Notes: generated from the letters alone by a model not told the origin. A stretch of DNA of 64,000 nucleotides from Candidatus Scalindua sp. (GCA_031316155.1 JALDRB010000008.1:124001-188000); one strand, 5' to 3'; positions 16,234 to 24,567 are shown, numbered from the stretch's first letter. Program-made: numbers and translations.

Positions 16234-16280
16234 AGTAAATCTGCCAAATACCTCTCCCACTGTTAGTCATTCATTAAAAC

Positions 16281-16502
16281 TTATTGTCTTTGGTTATTAA
16301 ATACGTTGTCACTCGATATGAGTTCTGTCATAATTTGTGCTTCAGTACAAAGCAACTCATAGTTAACCTTCTCTTTCCATTGTTCTATCGATTCATTAAT
16401 TGTTTCATGAGCGTATCCGAATTCGTTGTTACGAACATCCTCATTAATTGCATGTGCTAAACTTGATACTTTAAATCTTTGAAAATCATCCATTAAATTC
16501 AT
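16281..16502 (-). CDS. short hypothetical cytoplasmic protein
   Basis: 73 residues from an internal ATG (MNLMDDFQRFKVSSLAHAIN) chosen because aaggga lies just upstream; the longer frame to 16613 adds an arginine-rich stretch that reads through a hairpin region and is unlikely to be coding. The rest is helical and charged (ETINESIEQWKEKVNYELLC). No family recognised. Confidence 0.4.
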   Translation of the reverse strand: MNLMDDFQRFKVSSLAHAINEDVRNNEFGYAHETINESIEQWKEKVNYELLCTEAQIMTELISSDNVFNNQRQ

Positions 16503-16613
16503 TCTTTGTCCCTTAATTAAAAAGTAGTTGTTGTTCCTGAAATGGCCTGCCTCGCTCTTGGCTCGTCCACGTACCGGGAAGAGGATACGTCCGGATTTGC
16601 GAAAGAGAGGCAA

Positions 16614-17454
16614 GCTTATATAAGAAGGAACAAATGAGCATTTTTCGAAGGTATGAGTTATAACAAAAAAAGTGCCAAATTGGTGATGGTGTTGATAAAT
16701 TTTTGTAAGTTATTGTATGTGATGTTACTGTTATCTTGTTTGTGTTTAAATGAATAATAATAACAAGAGGAAGGGCGTAGGTTTGTGTAGTGATATTAAA
16801 CTATCTGTCTCATTATGAGACGTTAATGATTTATAGAAAAAATATGTCATGCAACCTTTTTTTCTAAAATCTATATTTTCAAGGAATTATAATTGATGTG
16901 TTTTTAACTGTTCTACTCTGTCAGTTGATTGTCATATTGACGACTTTTTATTTTATGGTATAATAAAAAAAAAGGTGTGCGTGGTTCTTTATGAATTAAA
17001 TTTTTAGCAAGTTTTATCATCACAATCTTTTCCTAATTCGCGCATAACATTTTTGAGGAAAAAGGATATAAAAGGCTACTTTTTCCTTAACTGAACACGT
17101 TTCAGGAAGATGTTCAGGGGGAAGCAGGAAAAGAGAGGAAAAGAAGTTTGTTTTAATTGTTTTCTTTTTATAAAACCACGTACACCTTTCTTATATCTTT
17201 TCTGTCATAAATTTTTCACCCCTTTATCAAGACCAGGCTCATGCTTGCATAATTTGTTTTGTTGGCAAATACAACATTTCCATAAGCGATTCAGAATAAA
17301 ACAGGTTAAGGAACAAGTACCCGAGAAGGGTAAACCCTGACGGTGAGATTTCTAGTGAGAAGTTGTTTTATATAAAGAATATGGACCACATTTGATAAAA
17401 AGAAGATAAGGGCCCGATTCCTTCCTGGGAGCAGGCTCTTGGGGTATAAAGAAC
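16614..17454. other. 840-bp AT-rich stretch without a credible gene
   Basis: Several short frames exist but none has a ribosome site and protein-like composition. A possible promoter-like tggtataat occurs near 16957. Nothing else was recognised. Confidence 0.5.
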
Positions 17455-17533
17455 GCCCGTGTACACCTGGTGGCATCAGAAATGACCACACGAAAGCTAT
17501 AGCTTTCCAAGGTAGGTGAACACGGGCTTTTTT
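17455..17533 (+). terminator. long hairpin with T-run (terminator or attenuator)
   Basis: gcccgtgtacacctggtgg (17455-17473) pairs with ccaaggtaggtgaacacggg (17507-17526) and is followed by c and six T. It sits just upstream of a small ORF with a perfect ribosome site, so it could be an attenuator controlling it, or the end of an upstream transcript. Confidence 0.55.
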
Positions 17534-17551
17534 ATTGGGAGGAGTAACGAG

Positions 17552-17671
17552 ATGAAGCAAGAAAGAAGTGTTGATCTTTGTTCAAGGGTAAGCACAAAAG
17601 ATCCCTATGTTGTGCCTCGACTTTTCGATTTGAGAAAATATGTTGGTGATAGAGATTGGATGAATTCTTAA
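17552..17671 (+). CDS. 39-residue ORF with strong ribosome site
   Basis: ATG 17552 follows gggaggag by 7 bases. The product MKQERSVDLCSRVSTKDPYV ... DWMNS is hydrophilic with no recognised family. The strong start and the terminator-like hairpin directly before it argue for a real small protein or the beginning of a truncated gene. It lies beside the MITE-like repeat at 17695, whose insertion could have cut it short. Confidence 0.35.
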   Translation: MKQERSVDLCSRVSTKDPYVVPRLFDLRKYVGDRDWMNS

Positions 17672-17694
17672 AGATCTATCAATTTCAATTGAGA

Positions 17695-17807
17695 TATACT
17701 CATCTCGTAATGGTTTTCGGATAAAATCCGAGATAAAATTGAGCGAGTATAACTGCAACCAAGATTTGGTTTCCAGTAAAACCGAAAACCAAATCGGTTT
17801 TAGTATA
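17695..17807 (+). repeat. MITE-like repeat, copy R1 (basic form)
   Basis: Runs from tatactcatctcg to ggttttagtata; the ends tatact/agtata are inverted. Two internal hairpins: ggttttcgga / tccgag and gatttggttt / aaaccaaatc. The same unit recurs at 53416, 59709/61522 and (inverted) 62975. This copy lacks the GC-rich inserts seen in the others. Confidence 0.8.
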
Positions 17808-17864
17808 ACAGAGGGTGAGAAGAAAGGATTGAAACCATGACAGGAGGGTTCGTATTCACTATTA

Positions 17865-17979
17865 CATTATTACATTGACAAGTTAAGGGGCGATGTTTGC
17901 TCCCTTTCATTACCTGGTAAAGTTGAAAAATTATCAAGTAAAGAAAATGTGGATAACTTTTCTCAGAAAAAGAACTAGG
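17865..17979 (+). pseudogene. 3' relic of a second tyrosine integrase
   Basis: Sequence from attacattgacaagttaagg to gtggataacttttctc matches the last ~35 codons of the integrase at 32584-33789 (YIHHDIDKLK ... VEKFPSKENVDNS). It ends 46 bases before attL. It is the tail of an older, related integrase whose body has been deleted. Confidence 0.75.
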
Positions 17980-18024
17980 GCACTGTTCGAAAAATTAATT
18001 TTTTAATATATTATATTAAAGGAG

Positions 18025-18055
18025 TTAGAGTGCCGAAGCGGGGATTCGAACCCCG
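18025..18055. repeat. attL: 31-bp copy of the tRNA-Leu 3' end
   Basis: ttagagtgccgaagcgggga then ttcgaaccccg is identical to 33942-33972, which includes the 3' end (T-arm and acceptor strand) of tRNA-Leu. Direct repeats of a tRNA 3' end are the standard scar of tyrosine-integrase insertion. Confidence 0.95.
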
Positions 18056-18357
18056 TGTTCAAAAAAGTTAAGTTGTTTTTATACAAATACTTAACATCAA
18101 AAAAGGGGTCAAAAAGTGTGTCCGTGAGTGGGCCATGAAACCGATTTTCTCATGATAAAATTTTCTTGTGGATAGATTTTAGTACGGGGAAAAATAACAG
18201 CGAAAAACGGCGTTTTCCGAGAGTTGTTTTTTTGCGTTTAAAATTGTTGATAAGTCTGGAGGTAGTCTTTTTTTTCTCTGTCAGGCGGACCAGACACACA
18301 CAACAAAATCATATCCCCTTAGATCGTTTACACTCACCTTTCTTGTGACAAGTTGAC

Positions 18358-18382
18358 AAATAATTTATTTAATTAATTATTT
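18358..18382. promoter_or_regulatory. palindromic operator candidate upstream of RHH copy 2
   Basis: aaataatttatt t aattaattattt is a near-perfect inverted repeat, equivalent to 5-29 and again ~62 bp before the RHH start. A TTGACA at 18353-18358 abuts it, as expected for a repressor site overlapping a promoter. Confidence 0.5.
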
Positions 18383-18444
18383 ATTTTTGGTAGACTCACG
18401 GTTTTGACTCAATTCTTATCACTGTTTAAGGGAGGACAAAAAGC

Positions 18445-18636
18445 ATGATTGATCTTGATTTCAGTAACAGACCGGACGCACGGAAATCTCTATCGCTTAG
18501 CATTCCATTTCAAGACTTTGTCTATCTTGAAGGGCTGGCCAGGGCTCAGGGATCTTCGCTTAACAAGCTGGTCAAGAGGGCAATCCAAGAGACTCTTAAG
18601 CGAGAGGTTGCAGGATACATAATTCCGGAAGTTTGA
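18445..18636 (+). CDS. ribbon-helix-helix DNA-binding protein, copy 2
   Basis: 63 residues, differing from the copy at 90-281 at about seven positions (for example MIDLDF for MINLDF, KRAIQETLKR for KRSIQESLKR), with the same ribosome site ggagg and flanks. It is the first gene inside attL. Near-identity with substitutions scattered over the gene suggests two related elements rather than a recent duplication within one. Expected to act as a dimeric repressor of the element's left arm. Confidence 0.7.
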   Translation: MIDLDFSNRPDARKSLSLSIPFQDFVYLEGLARAQGSSLNKLVKRAIQETLKREVAGYIIPEV

Positions 18637-18711
18637 AGCGATACCCGAAAGACGCAAAAAATTTACTACATGCCCGTGAATGGCTGAGGGGCGAATTAAG
18701 GAAAAGTTGCC

Positions 18712-18924
18712 ATGTTCATCGAAAAAACTTGGATTAACTGTATATTTTTTGATACCGATATCCCCTGTCCTTATGGCAATGATGAATTTATGAAGCAATT
18801 TAGAAGAGATGTTTCAACAGATCAAAGTTATAAAACATATGATGACAGTAAAAGTGAGGAGATAAACAAAAGATTCTGTAATAATTGCGATTCGTTCCAG
18901 CCGATTAAAAAAGTATTAAACTAG
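18712..18924 (+). CDS. small cysteine-rich protein, unknown
   Basis: 70 residues from ATG with a weak upstream ribosome site (aaggaaaag). Contains DIPCPYGNDE and RFCNNCDSFQP, so three Cys that could hold a metal together. No family recognised. It may be a fragment. Confidence 0.4.
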   Translation: MFIEKTWINCIFFDTDIPCPYGNDEFMKQFRRDVSTDQSYKTYDDSKSEEINKRFCNNCDSFQPIKKVLN

Positions 18925-19100
18925 GAGTTTTAAAGTCAATAAAATAAGACTAATCAATTTACTTTAATTCGGATTAAGATGCATGTTTTTAAGAATTGAA
19001 GCAGGTCTTCATTTCTTAAAAGTGTTTTAGTTAATACATCATAAGAGTCAGTAAATATAATTGTTATAAAATTATAGTATTTAGCTATTTGGAGATATAT

Positions 19101-19775
19101 ATGAACTTAGACGAAGTAAAAAGAATTATTGCTTCTGCTGGTTATACAGTTGCTTCCGAAGAGCGTTTAAAGAATAATACTGGAACACAATTAAAGATAT
19201 CAAATGGGGCAGTTATAAGCAGTTATGACAAAGGAACGTATAATATACAAGGTAAAAATGCTGAAGAGATTGAAAAATTATTAGAGCAAAAAAGAACAAT
19301 ATCCACAGTACACACATCGACTAATGAAGTCTTCATTGTTTATGGTCATGATGAAACTGCAAAAGCCCAGCTTGAGGCCATGTTACGCCGTTGGGGTTTA
19401 GAACCGTTAATTCTTGACCAATTACCTTCTGGAGGACAAACAGTAATTGAGAAATTGGAGAGATATACAGGCCGTGTAAAATTTGCGGTTGTTCTTGCTA
19501 CTCCAGATGACGAAGGACACAAAGCTAATCGTCCTGATGAGAAAGCATATCGAGCAAGGCAAAACGTAGTGCTTGAGCTTGGTATGCTTTTAAAACAGCT
19601 TGGAAGGAGGAATGTAGCAATCTTATTAAAGCAACAAGAAAATATGGATAGGCCTTCTGATATACAGGGATTACTTTATATACCCTTCAAAGATGATTTA
19701 CAAAAAGAAGCTGGCCAACTCCTTGCGAAAGAAATGGTTTCACAAGGTTATAAAATAGATGTGATGAGACTATAA
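19101..19775 (+). CDS. TIR-like nucleotide-binding protein (PF10137 type), probable defence effector
   Basis: 224 residues from ATG 19101 (ribosome site ggag). Residues ~1-70 (QLKISNGAVISSYDKGTYNI, QGKNAEEIEKLLEQK) resemble the TBP-like N-terminal domain of RNase HIII, which could bind nucleic acid. Residues ~78-224 form the TIR-like domain: EVFIVYGHDETAKAQLEAML, FAVVLATPDDEG, then RQNVVLELGMLLKQLGRR with the catalytic-type Glu, and PSDIQGLLYIPF. Relatives of this domain in CBASS and other systems degrade NAD+ when triggered. No cyclase or STING gene is next to it, so it may act alone, with the N-terminal domain as the sensor. Cargo of the tRNA-Leu element. Confidence 0.8.
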   Translation: MNLDEVKRIIASAGYTVASEERLKNNTGTQLKISNGAVISSYDKGTYNIQGKNAEEIEKLLEQKRTISTVHTSTNEVFIVYGHDETAKAQLEAMLRRWGLEPLILDQLPSGGQTVIEKLERYTGRVKFAVVLATPDDEGHKANRPDEKAYRARQNVVLELGMLLKQLGRRNVAILLKQQENMDRPSDIQGLLYIPFKDDLQKEAGQLLAKEMVSQGYKIDVMRL

Positions 19776-19980
19776 TTCTAATCGTTCAAAAGGGAGACTT
19801 TTACACCACTTCCCAACACCAACTACCCAAGAAAAGCAATAGTCAAAATTGAAGAATCTGGATATAGGTGATAAGGTTTTTATATTTGCAGAAATTTATC
19901 AAAATTTGTCATGTTATTCAAAATAAACTGAGTATATCTATTTCCAATATTCTAGAAGCAGTTTATTTACGGTAGGCACA

Positions 19981-20487
19981 ATGAACACATTTATAAAGGC
20001 AGGTTTAATGCCCAGTTTGCCCAAGACAGATAATGGAAGGGATGGTGTTGTGAACGAAAGAGAAAAAATTGCTTTTACTGCTGGTTTTATAGATGCTGAT
20101 GGTCACTTCTGTGTAATTAAACAAACTAAAAAATATAAGGAAAAAGAACTTATATATAAATATCCTCAAGTAGTAGTTGTTCAAAAAGATCCAAATATAT
20201 GCTATTGGCTTAAGAATAATTACGGTGGCTCTATAGGAAACCAAAGAAACAAGAAAACAGGAAGCACTTGGAAAATGTGGACATTAAGAGGTAAAAAAGC
20301 TGTAGAGTTAGCAAAGAAAGTACAGCCTTATTTAATAACTAAAAAAGAAAAAGTAGAAATTCTATTTGAAATTGATAAGCAGTATAAAAATACTTGCAAA
20401 TATTGCGGTAAACAGTTTGTTTCAAATTTTCAGAACCAAAAATTTTGTAATTCAGAATGTAGAGTAAAAAATAGCAAAGTTATCTAA
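19981..20487 (+). CDS. LAGLIDADG-type homing endonuclease with C-terminal zinc finger
   Basis: 168 residues. FTAGFIDADGHFCVIKQ near residue 38 is a LAGLIDADG helix with the catalytic Asp; the following beta strands (PQVVVVQKDPNI, GGSIGNQRN, MWTLRGKKAVELAKKVQPYL) fit one half-site module, so the protein would act as a homodimer. The C-terminus CKYCGKQFVSN ... FCNSECR is a C4 zinc finger used for DNA contact. It is free-standing; no intron or intein is evident nearby. Such genes occur in phages and satellites and can bias inheritance against co-infecting genomes. Confidence 0.8.
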   Translation: MNTFIKAGLMPSLPKTDNGRDGVVNEREKIAFTAGFIDADGHFCVIKQTKKYKEKELIYKYPQVVVVQKDPNICYWLKNNYGGSIGNQRNKKTGSTWKMWTLRGKKAVELAKKVQPYLITKKEKVEILFEIDKQYKNTCKYCGKQFVSNFQNQKFCNSECRVKNSKVI

Positions 20488-20602
20488 AAATAGTTGTATT
20501 GTTCAGAAAATCGTAATGTACTTGTTAGCCCGAGTCTGTCTGTATAGATACAATCATTGTTTTCAGCTCCGCTCAGCATTTCATTGTGTGTAATAAAAAC
20601 AT

Positions 20603-21904
20603 ATGCCATTAAATATACATCCAGATTGCAAAAGACGACTAAAAGAAGTGCTAGCGAAACATTTAGACACTATTAATATAAAGAACAATTTTTTTCTCGA
20701 CCGGCAATCAACAGATGGTTTATTTGAGGTTAGCGACATTCTGCTAAAACATGGTCCAATTGTAGAAAGGCTAGAGTCATACATCGGAGAGTTGCCTCTT
20801 TACGAATTTCTTTGCAGCTATCTTTCAAAAGAACTAACCGAAGAACAGGAATATAATTCGTCTATTTCCGTCTCTAAACTAACTGATATAGAGAAATACT
20901 CAAATGTTGTAGAAACGGCCGAAAGACTTATCGAGACTTTCGATAGTTTGCCTTGGAAATACGTATTTACATTAAAATTTAAGCAGTTCCTATCTCCGAT
21001 ATTTGAAGAGGCATCTAACCGCTATCAGTTATCTGATACAATAAGCTTGACAAAGCCAGATGCTCAACTAAATAATGAATACCCTTTACAGTTAGGTATC
21101 AAAGCAAGTGATAATGAGCTGGGGCTAATTAGAGGTTTTCTGGCTAGAGAGTCTGACGAGTGGTGGGATAAGGATTTCGTCTACCTTCAGTTTGTTTTTG
21201 AAGGTTTTGTCGGGAAATATTTGTCAACTCAGACAAATGTGAACTTCGTTTCAATGCTAAAGTCGTTTTGTGGCCTTTCAATAGCCCTTCGTCTTATAAA
21301 AGTAGAATATTCCTATCGACTTGAGTTGCCAAAAACCTATTTCTATGTTCATCGATATATCGATGGCAAGTGGATTAAAGAAGAAACGGAAGAACTTTCT
21401 GAAGATCTCTCTAGAACCATCAACGACTTAGTGTTCCATGATTTAGAAGGAAAGATCAATGATATTATTAATAAAAAAATTTGGATGATCAAATGCCTCT
21501 CTAAATTAAAAAGGGTTTTTTCTAATATTGAACAGTCTGAAAGACTTCTTCTTGCAGGTCAATGGTTTTTTGATAGTTACACAGGTAGAAATGATCTGTT
21601 ATCATTTGTCCAAGTAATGGTTGCGGTGGAAATATTACTCGGTGATAAAGCAACGTCTGATGTAGTTGGTATAAATGAATTGTTGCGCAATCGATGTGCT
21701 TATTTAATTGGTAAGGATTACAAACAACGGGAACAAATTTTAGATGATTTTAAAGCAATCTATGAAATACGGTCTAAAATTGTTCATAGAGGTAAAAGCA
21801 AGCTGAATCTTAAGGAAAGATACCTATTTAACAAACTTCAGTGGCTGTGTAGGCGTGTAATACAAAAAGAAATTGAGTTGATTGCAGAAAATAAAGACGG
21901 CTAA
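20603..21904 (+). CDS. Apea-like HEPN-domain protein, probable RNase effector
   Basis: 433 residues, no signal peptide. The N-terminal ~300 residues are not recognised. The C-terminal ~120 residues (GRNDLLSFVQVMVAVEILLG, RNRCAYLIGKDYKQREQI, then IYEIRSKIVHRGKSK) form an Apea-like HEPN domain whose R-x4-H motif (RSKIVH, about residue 391) is the RNase active site. HEPN proteins of this class occur in abortive-infection systems. The gene is flanked by ttagccc (20526 region) and ggctaac (21899), complementary 7-mers of the kind that bound integron cassettes, so it may have arrived as a cassette. Confidence is high for the domain, moderate for the role. Confidence 0.7.
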   Translation: MPLNIHPDCKRRLKEVLAKHLDTINIKNNFFLDRQSTDGLFEVSDILLKHGPIVERLESYIGELPLYEFLCSYLSKELTEEQEYNSSISVSKLTDIEKYSNVVETAERLIETFDSLPWKYVFTLKFKQFLSPIFEEASNRYQLSDTISLTKPDAQLNNEYPLQLGIKASDNELGLIRGFLARESDEWWDKDFVYLQFVFEGFVGKYLSTQTNVNFVSMLKSFCGLSIALRLIKVEYSYRLELPKTYFYVHRYIDGKWIKEETEELSEDLSRTINDLVFHDLEGKINDIINKKIWMIKCLSKLKRVFSNIEQSERLLLAGQWFFDSYTGRNDLLSFVQVMVAVEILLGDKATSDVVGINELLRNRCAYLIGKDYKQREQILDDFKAIYEIRSKIVHRGKSKLNLKERYLFNKLQWLCRRVIQKEIELIAENKDG

Positions 21905-22141
21905 CGATTTATTCCACAGGACATCAAATCGCTTCGTGGATTTCCTTCTGTAAATTCAAGCATTGTATATTTTCACCTATAATTTGCAACCGTACAAAAC
22001 TCGTCTGAAACACTATTGCTCATTTTGTTTCACTTGACAGGATCAAGTCTTTATTCCAAAAATACTTTCTCTAACTATTTTGAGAAATTTGGGCTGATAG
22101 AATTCAAATTTTTGTGGCAGCTAGTTGGTTTTCGGTTTGCC

Positions 22142-22501
22142 CTAGCTTATTTCTTCATCTATTGCCCTGAGATTTTCCTTGATCATTGACACGATAGATT
22201 TTTCGTTATTACAATCTCTTTTGGAATATATGGCAACCATAAATATCGTATTACAGTTCTCACCAATCATATAAATTACTCTAAGGCCTCCACTCTTTCC
22301 AATTCTATACTTCTTTAAAGGCAAGCGCAGCTTTCTTAAGTGTACCACTCCAAATCGGGGTATTCTGTCACCCTGAGAAGGGTTTTTTGCTAATGAATTG
22401 ATAAGACCAATTATGCTTTCTTCTGAATTTTTATATTTTTTTAATATTTTGTCTAACTGGTTTTTGAAGCAGGCAGGATAATAAATTTCATTGGGAGGCA
22501 T
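22142..22501 (-). CDS. RelE/ParE-superfamily toxin-like protein
   Basis: 119 residues. HLRKLRLPLKKYRIGKSGGL then RVIYMIGENCNTIFMVAIYS and KRDCNNEKSI follow the RelE-fold pattern (basic strand, R-V-I-Y, hydrophobic strand, Y-x-K-x-x). Such proteins cleave mRNA at the ribosome. It overlaps the gene upstream (22488-22931) by 14 bases, a typical toxin-antitoxin spacing, though that partner is not a known antitoxin family. Transcribed opposite to its neighbours. Confidence 0.65.
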   Translation of the reverse strand: MPPNEIYYPACFKNQLDKILKKYKNSEESIIGLINSLAKNPSQGDRIPRFGVVHLRKLRLPLKKYRIGKSGGLRVIYMIGENCNTIFMVAIYSKRDCNNEKSIVSMIKENLRAIDEEIS

Positions 22502-22931
22502 TTATTTTGTTGATTTTTTTTGAGATTGAAAGTGATAAATCTCTTATTTCTTTATCTGATGCTATCCAGTAATTTTCTATCTTATCTTCTATCTTTTCGA
22601 TGATAACACTTTCTAATTTTAACAAAAAGCGGGGGAAGCCTAATTTTTCTTTTGTGTCTTTTATATAATAAAAACCCTTTGCAATTTCTTCTAATTTACT
22701 CATGCTCTTGTCTATCTCAGGACCGCATTCTGCTTCACATCCCACACAATGTGTTTGTTCTATTTTTGTTATTGTTCGCAAAACGTCCCAAGTGACAAAA
22801 AGTAAATAAAGGCTTTTTGTGAAAATCTCGTAGTAAGACACGCTTATAGATATTGCCTCAAAAACGGTGCCAAGCTTTTTTGTGTTATGTGATAATTTCT
22901 TAGTTAGCGTGTCGTAAGTAATTACACTCAT
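22488..22931 (-). CDS. hypothetical helical protein, possible antitoxin partner of the RelE-like gene
   Basis: 147 residues, mostly alpha-helical, with a cysteine cluster CVGCEAECGPE near residue 70 and a charged C-terminal region (EKIEDKIENYWIASDKEIRD). No DNA-binding motif was recognised. It precedes and overlaps the RelE-like gene, so by position it would be the antitoxin, but it is longer than most and unlike known RelB/HigA/ParD proteins. Could equally be an unrelated island gene. Confidence 0.5.
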   Translation of the reverse strand: MSVITYDTLTKKLSHNTKKLGTVFEAISISVSYYEIFTKSLYLLFVTWDVLRTITKIEQTHCVGCEAECGPEIDKSMSKLEEIAKGFYYIKDTKEKLGFPRFLLKLESVIIEKIEDKIENYWIASDKEIRDLSLSISKKINKINASQ

Positions 22932-23675
22932 ATTGTGTTTTTATGTATAAATAAATTTCTAGAGTATAAGGCCTAACACATTAAGAAAAACATTTAGTTT
23001 CTTATTTAATAATGCAATAAAGTAATACATTATTTACTTAAATATAAGAAAAATCAATATTAAACTACATGATTTTTTTTAAAGAAAATCTAGCAAAGGC
23101 GATACCGTTCACCTTTTTATATTTAGAATGCAGGCTAAGAGTATACAAAGAAATATCTTACCTCTTGCATTTATTAAACAACGTAAACTGGACAGTTAAT
23201 TATATCTTTTGATTATGTTAAATTTTAACACAACGTATCTCTCCATTGGGGTAAAAGTTCGCTAACTCAAGCTCATCGATAATTTCATCACCTTGTACAA
23301 CCTCTCTTGGATATTTCATAAAATTTAATCTTTTCTAAGGTAAAAGTAAAGAGAGTCATTCGTTTTTGAAAAAGATCTACCTAAAAGCTTTATGTCATGG
23401 CGATTTTGACAGGAAACCAGTAATTACAATTATGCTTCCAAATGAAGATTGATTTTCCGAGGTTATACCGTCATGGTATGCCATTAATTTTTTTTGCAGA
23501 AGAACTGGAACGGGTAGCATCGTAAACGGTTTTTTTGCTTTTTTTTTGTCATTCAAAGACGAAGAAAACAGACTATTCACAAGAAGAGGAAAACGCTGGA
23601 AGCCAGCAGGGGCAAGGGTTTTGGGGCGGTTTTGGTTTTTATCAACACACAGGGAATGGAAAATTTAAAATATGA
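22932..23675. other. 740-bp AT-rich intergenic region between cargo and core of the element
   Basis: No credible gene. Contains a short palindrome gttaaattttaac (23217-23229) and AT-runs. It separates the minus-strand toxin-like pair from the plus-strand regulatory and replication genes; promoters for both directions presumably lie here. Confidence 0.5.
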
Positions 23676-23704
23676 TTGACAAAGAATGCAAACAGTGTTA
23701 TACT
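23676..23704 (+). promoter_or_regulatory. near-consensus sigma-70 promoter giving a probable leaderless mRNA
   Basis: TTGACA (23676-23681), exactly 17 bases, TATACT (23699-23704). The ATG of the next gene is at 23712, 8 bases after the -10 box, so transcription would begin at or next to the start codon. There is no ribosome site. Confidence 0.85.
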
Positions 23705-23711
23705 TCCGCCA

Positions 23712-24275
23712 ATGGATGCTAAATTGCCAATTTGCTTTAGGAAACAGTTGCTGGAAAACCTTCACCTTGACAGAGGCAACATTTCTACCTTGATAACAAA
23801 CTCTGAGGTCTTTAAAGATTTGCCAAAGAAACACGGCTACCCGACAGCTTATAAGGTGCGTGACGTTTTTATCTTGATGCTTGCTGATGAACTTTTGGAA
23901 TTGAACCAGCCTTTCAGGGCGGTTGATTTGCTGATTTGCAGGCTAGACAAAAAGCATATTGGAAAAATTCTTGTAGATGAAAGGATGCATATTAACGACC
24001 GTTCTATTTTGCTTGTCAGCAGAGCTGGAGACATAACATTACCACCGGGCAAGGTGTTACTTAGAACAGTGCGGCAGCGTGGAATAGGCGCCGTTATTTT
24101 GACAATTATCCCTGAAGCAGAATTCTTAAAAACTTTTAAGGCTTACCGAGAGGCATATCGAGCGCATACGGTTATTAAGTTATATCAGATTTTAGAAGAT
24201 ATTCATATTTTGGTGAGAAAGATACCTGATGAAGTCAAGCTTTCACTATTACAAAATTATACACAGGAAAAGTAA
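23712..24275 (+). CDS. putative element regulator, leaderless
   Basis: 187 residues from ATG 23712, chosen because the promoter immediately upstream rules out the longer frame. The segment KKHGYPTAYKVRDVFILMLA then DELLELNQPFRAVDLLICR resembles the MerR-type winged helix (Y-x-V-R-D-V, then a helix ending PFRAV). The second half (RMHINDRSILLVSRAGDITL, LRTVRQRGIGAVILTIIPE) is beta-rich and unrecognised. A single strong promoter and location ahead of the AlpA-like and replication genes suggest the master switch or repressor of the satellite. The assignment as regulator is inference. Confidence 0.6.
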   Translation: MDAKLPICFRKQLLENLHLDRGNISTLITNSEVFKDLPKKHGYPTAYKVRDVFILMLADELLELNQPFRAVDLLICRLDKKHIGKILVDERMHINDRSILLVSRAGDITLPPGKVLLRTVRQRGIGAVILTIIPEAEFLKTFKAYREAYRAHTVIKLYQILEDIHILVRKIPDEVKLSLLQNYTQEK

Positions 24276-24368
24276 AATTTTTTTATCTTCAGATGTGGCG
24301 GAGTCTCGCCTTAATGGCATATGTACGCCTTAACAAATTGCTTATTTTTTTTAGAGGAGGTTTTGGAA

Positions 24369-24551
24369 ATGGACTTTTTGAACACTAAACAGGTGAGTGA
24401 GCTTCTAGGGGTGGAACCTATTACACTAGCAATATGGCGTCACAGAAACCGCGGTCCTAGTTACGTCAAAATTGGGGGAAACGTTCGCTACTACAGGAAA
24501 GATATTGATGCATATTTGAAAAGGGGTACAGTGAAGCCCTCGAAGCGGTAA
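24369..24551 (+). CDS. AlpA/excisionase-type helix-turn-helix protein
   Basis: 60 residues from ATG 24369, preceded by a strong ribosome site (agaggagg). NTKQVSELLGVEPITLAIWR, HRNRGPSYVKIGGNVRYY and RKDIDAYLKRG constitute the complete HTH_17 (MerR-like) unit of AlpA and Xis proteins. In Gram-negative phage satellites the alpA gene precedes the replication module and activates it; in other islands the same fold acts as excisionase. Both roles are possible here. The longer frame from 24321 is not needed. Confidence 0.85.
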   Translation: MDFLNTKQVSELLGVEPITLAIWRHRNRGPSYVKIGGNVRYYRKDIDAYLKRGTVKPSKR

Positions 24552-24567
24552 TCACTAAATAAAAAAA

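Noticed and set aside
17110..17340. 76-codon ORF rich in Phe, Cys and Pro
   Set aside because: Composition (FLFIKPRTPFLYLFCHKFF) looks like translated AT-rich non-coding DNA and there is no ribosome site or family.
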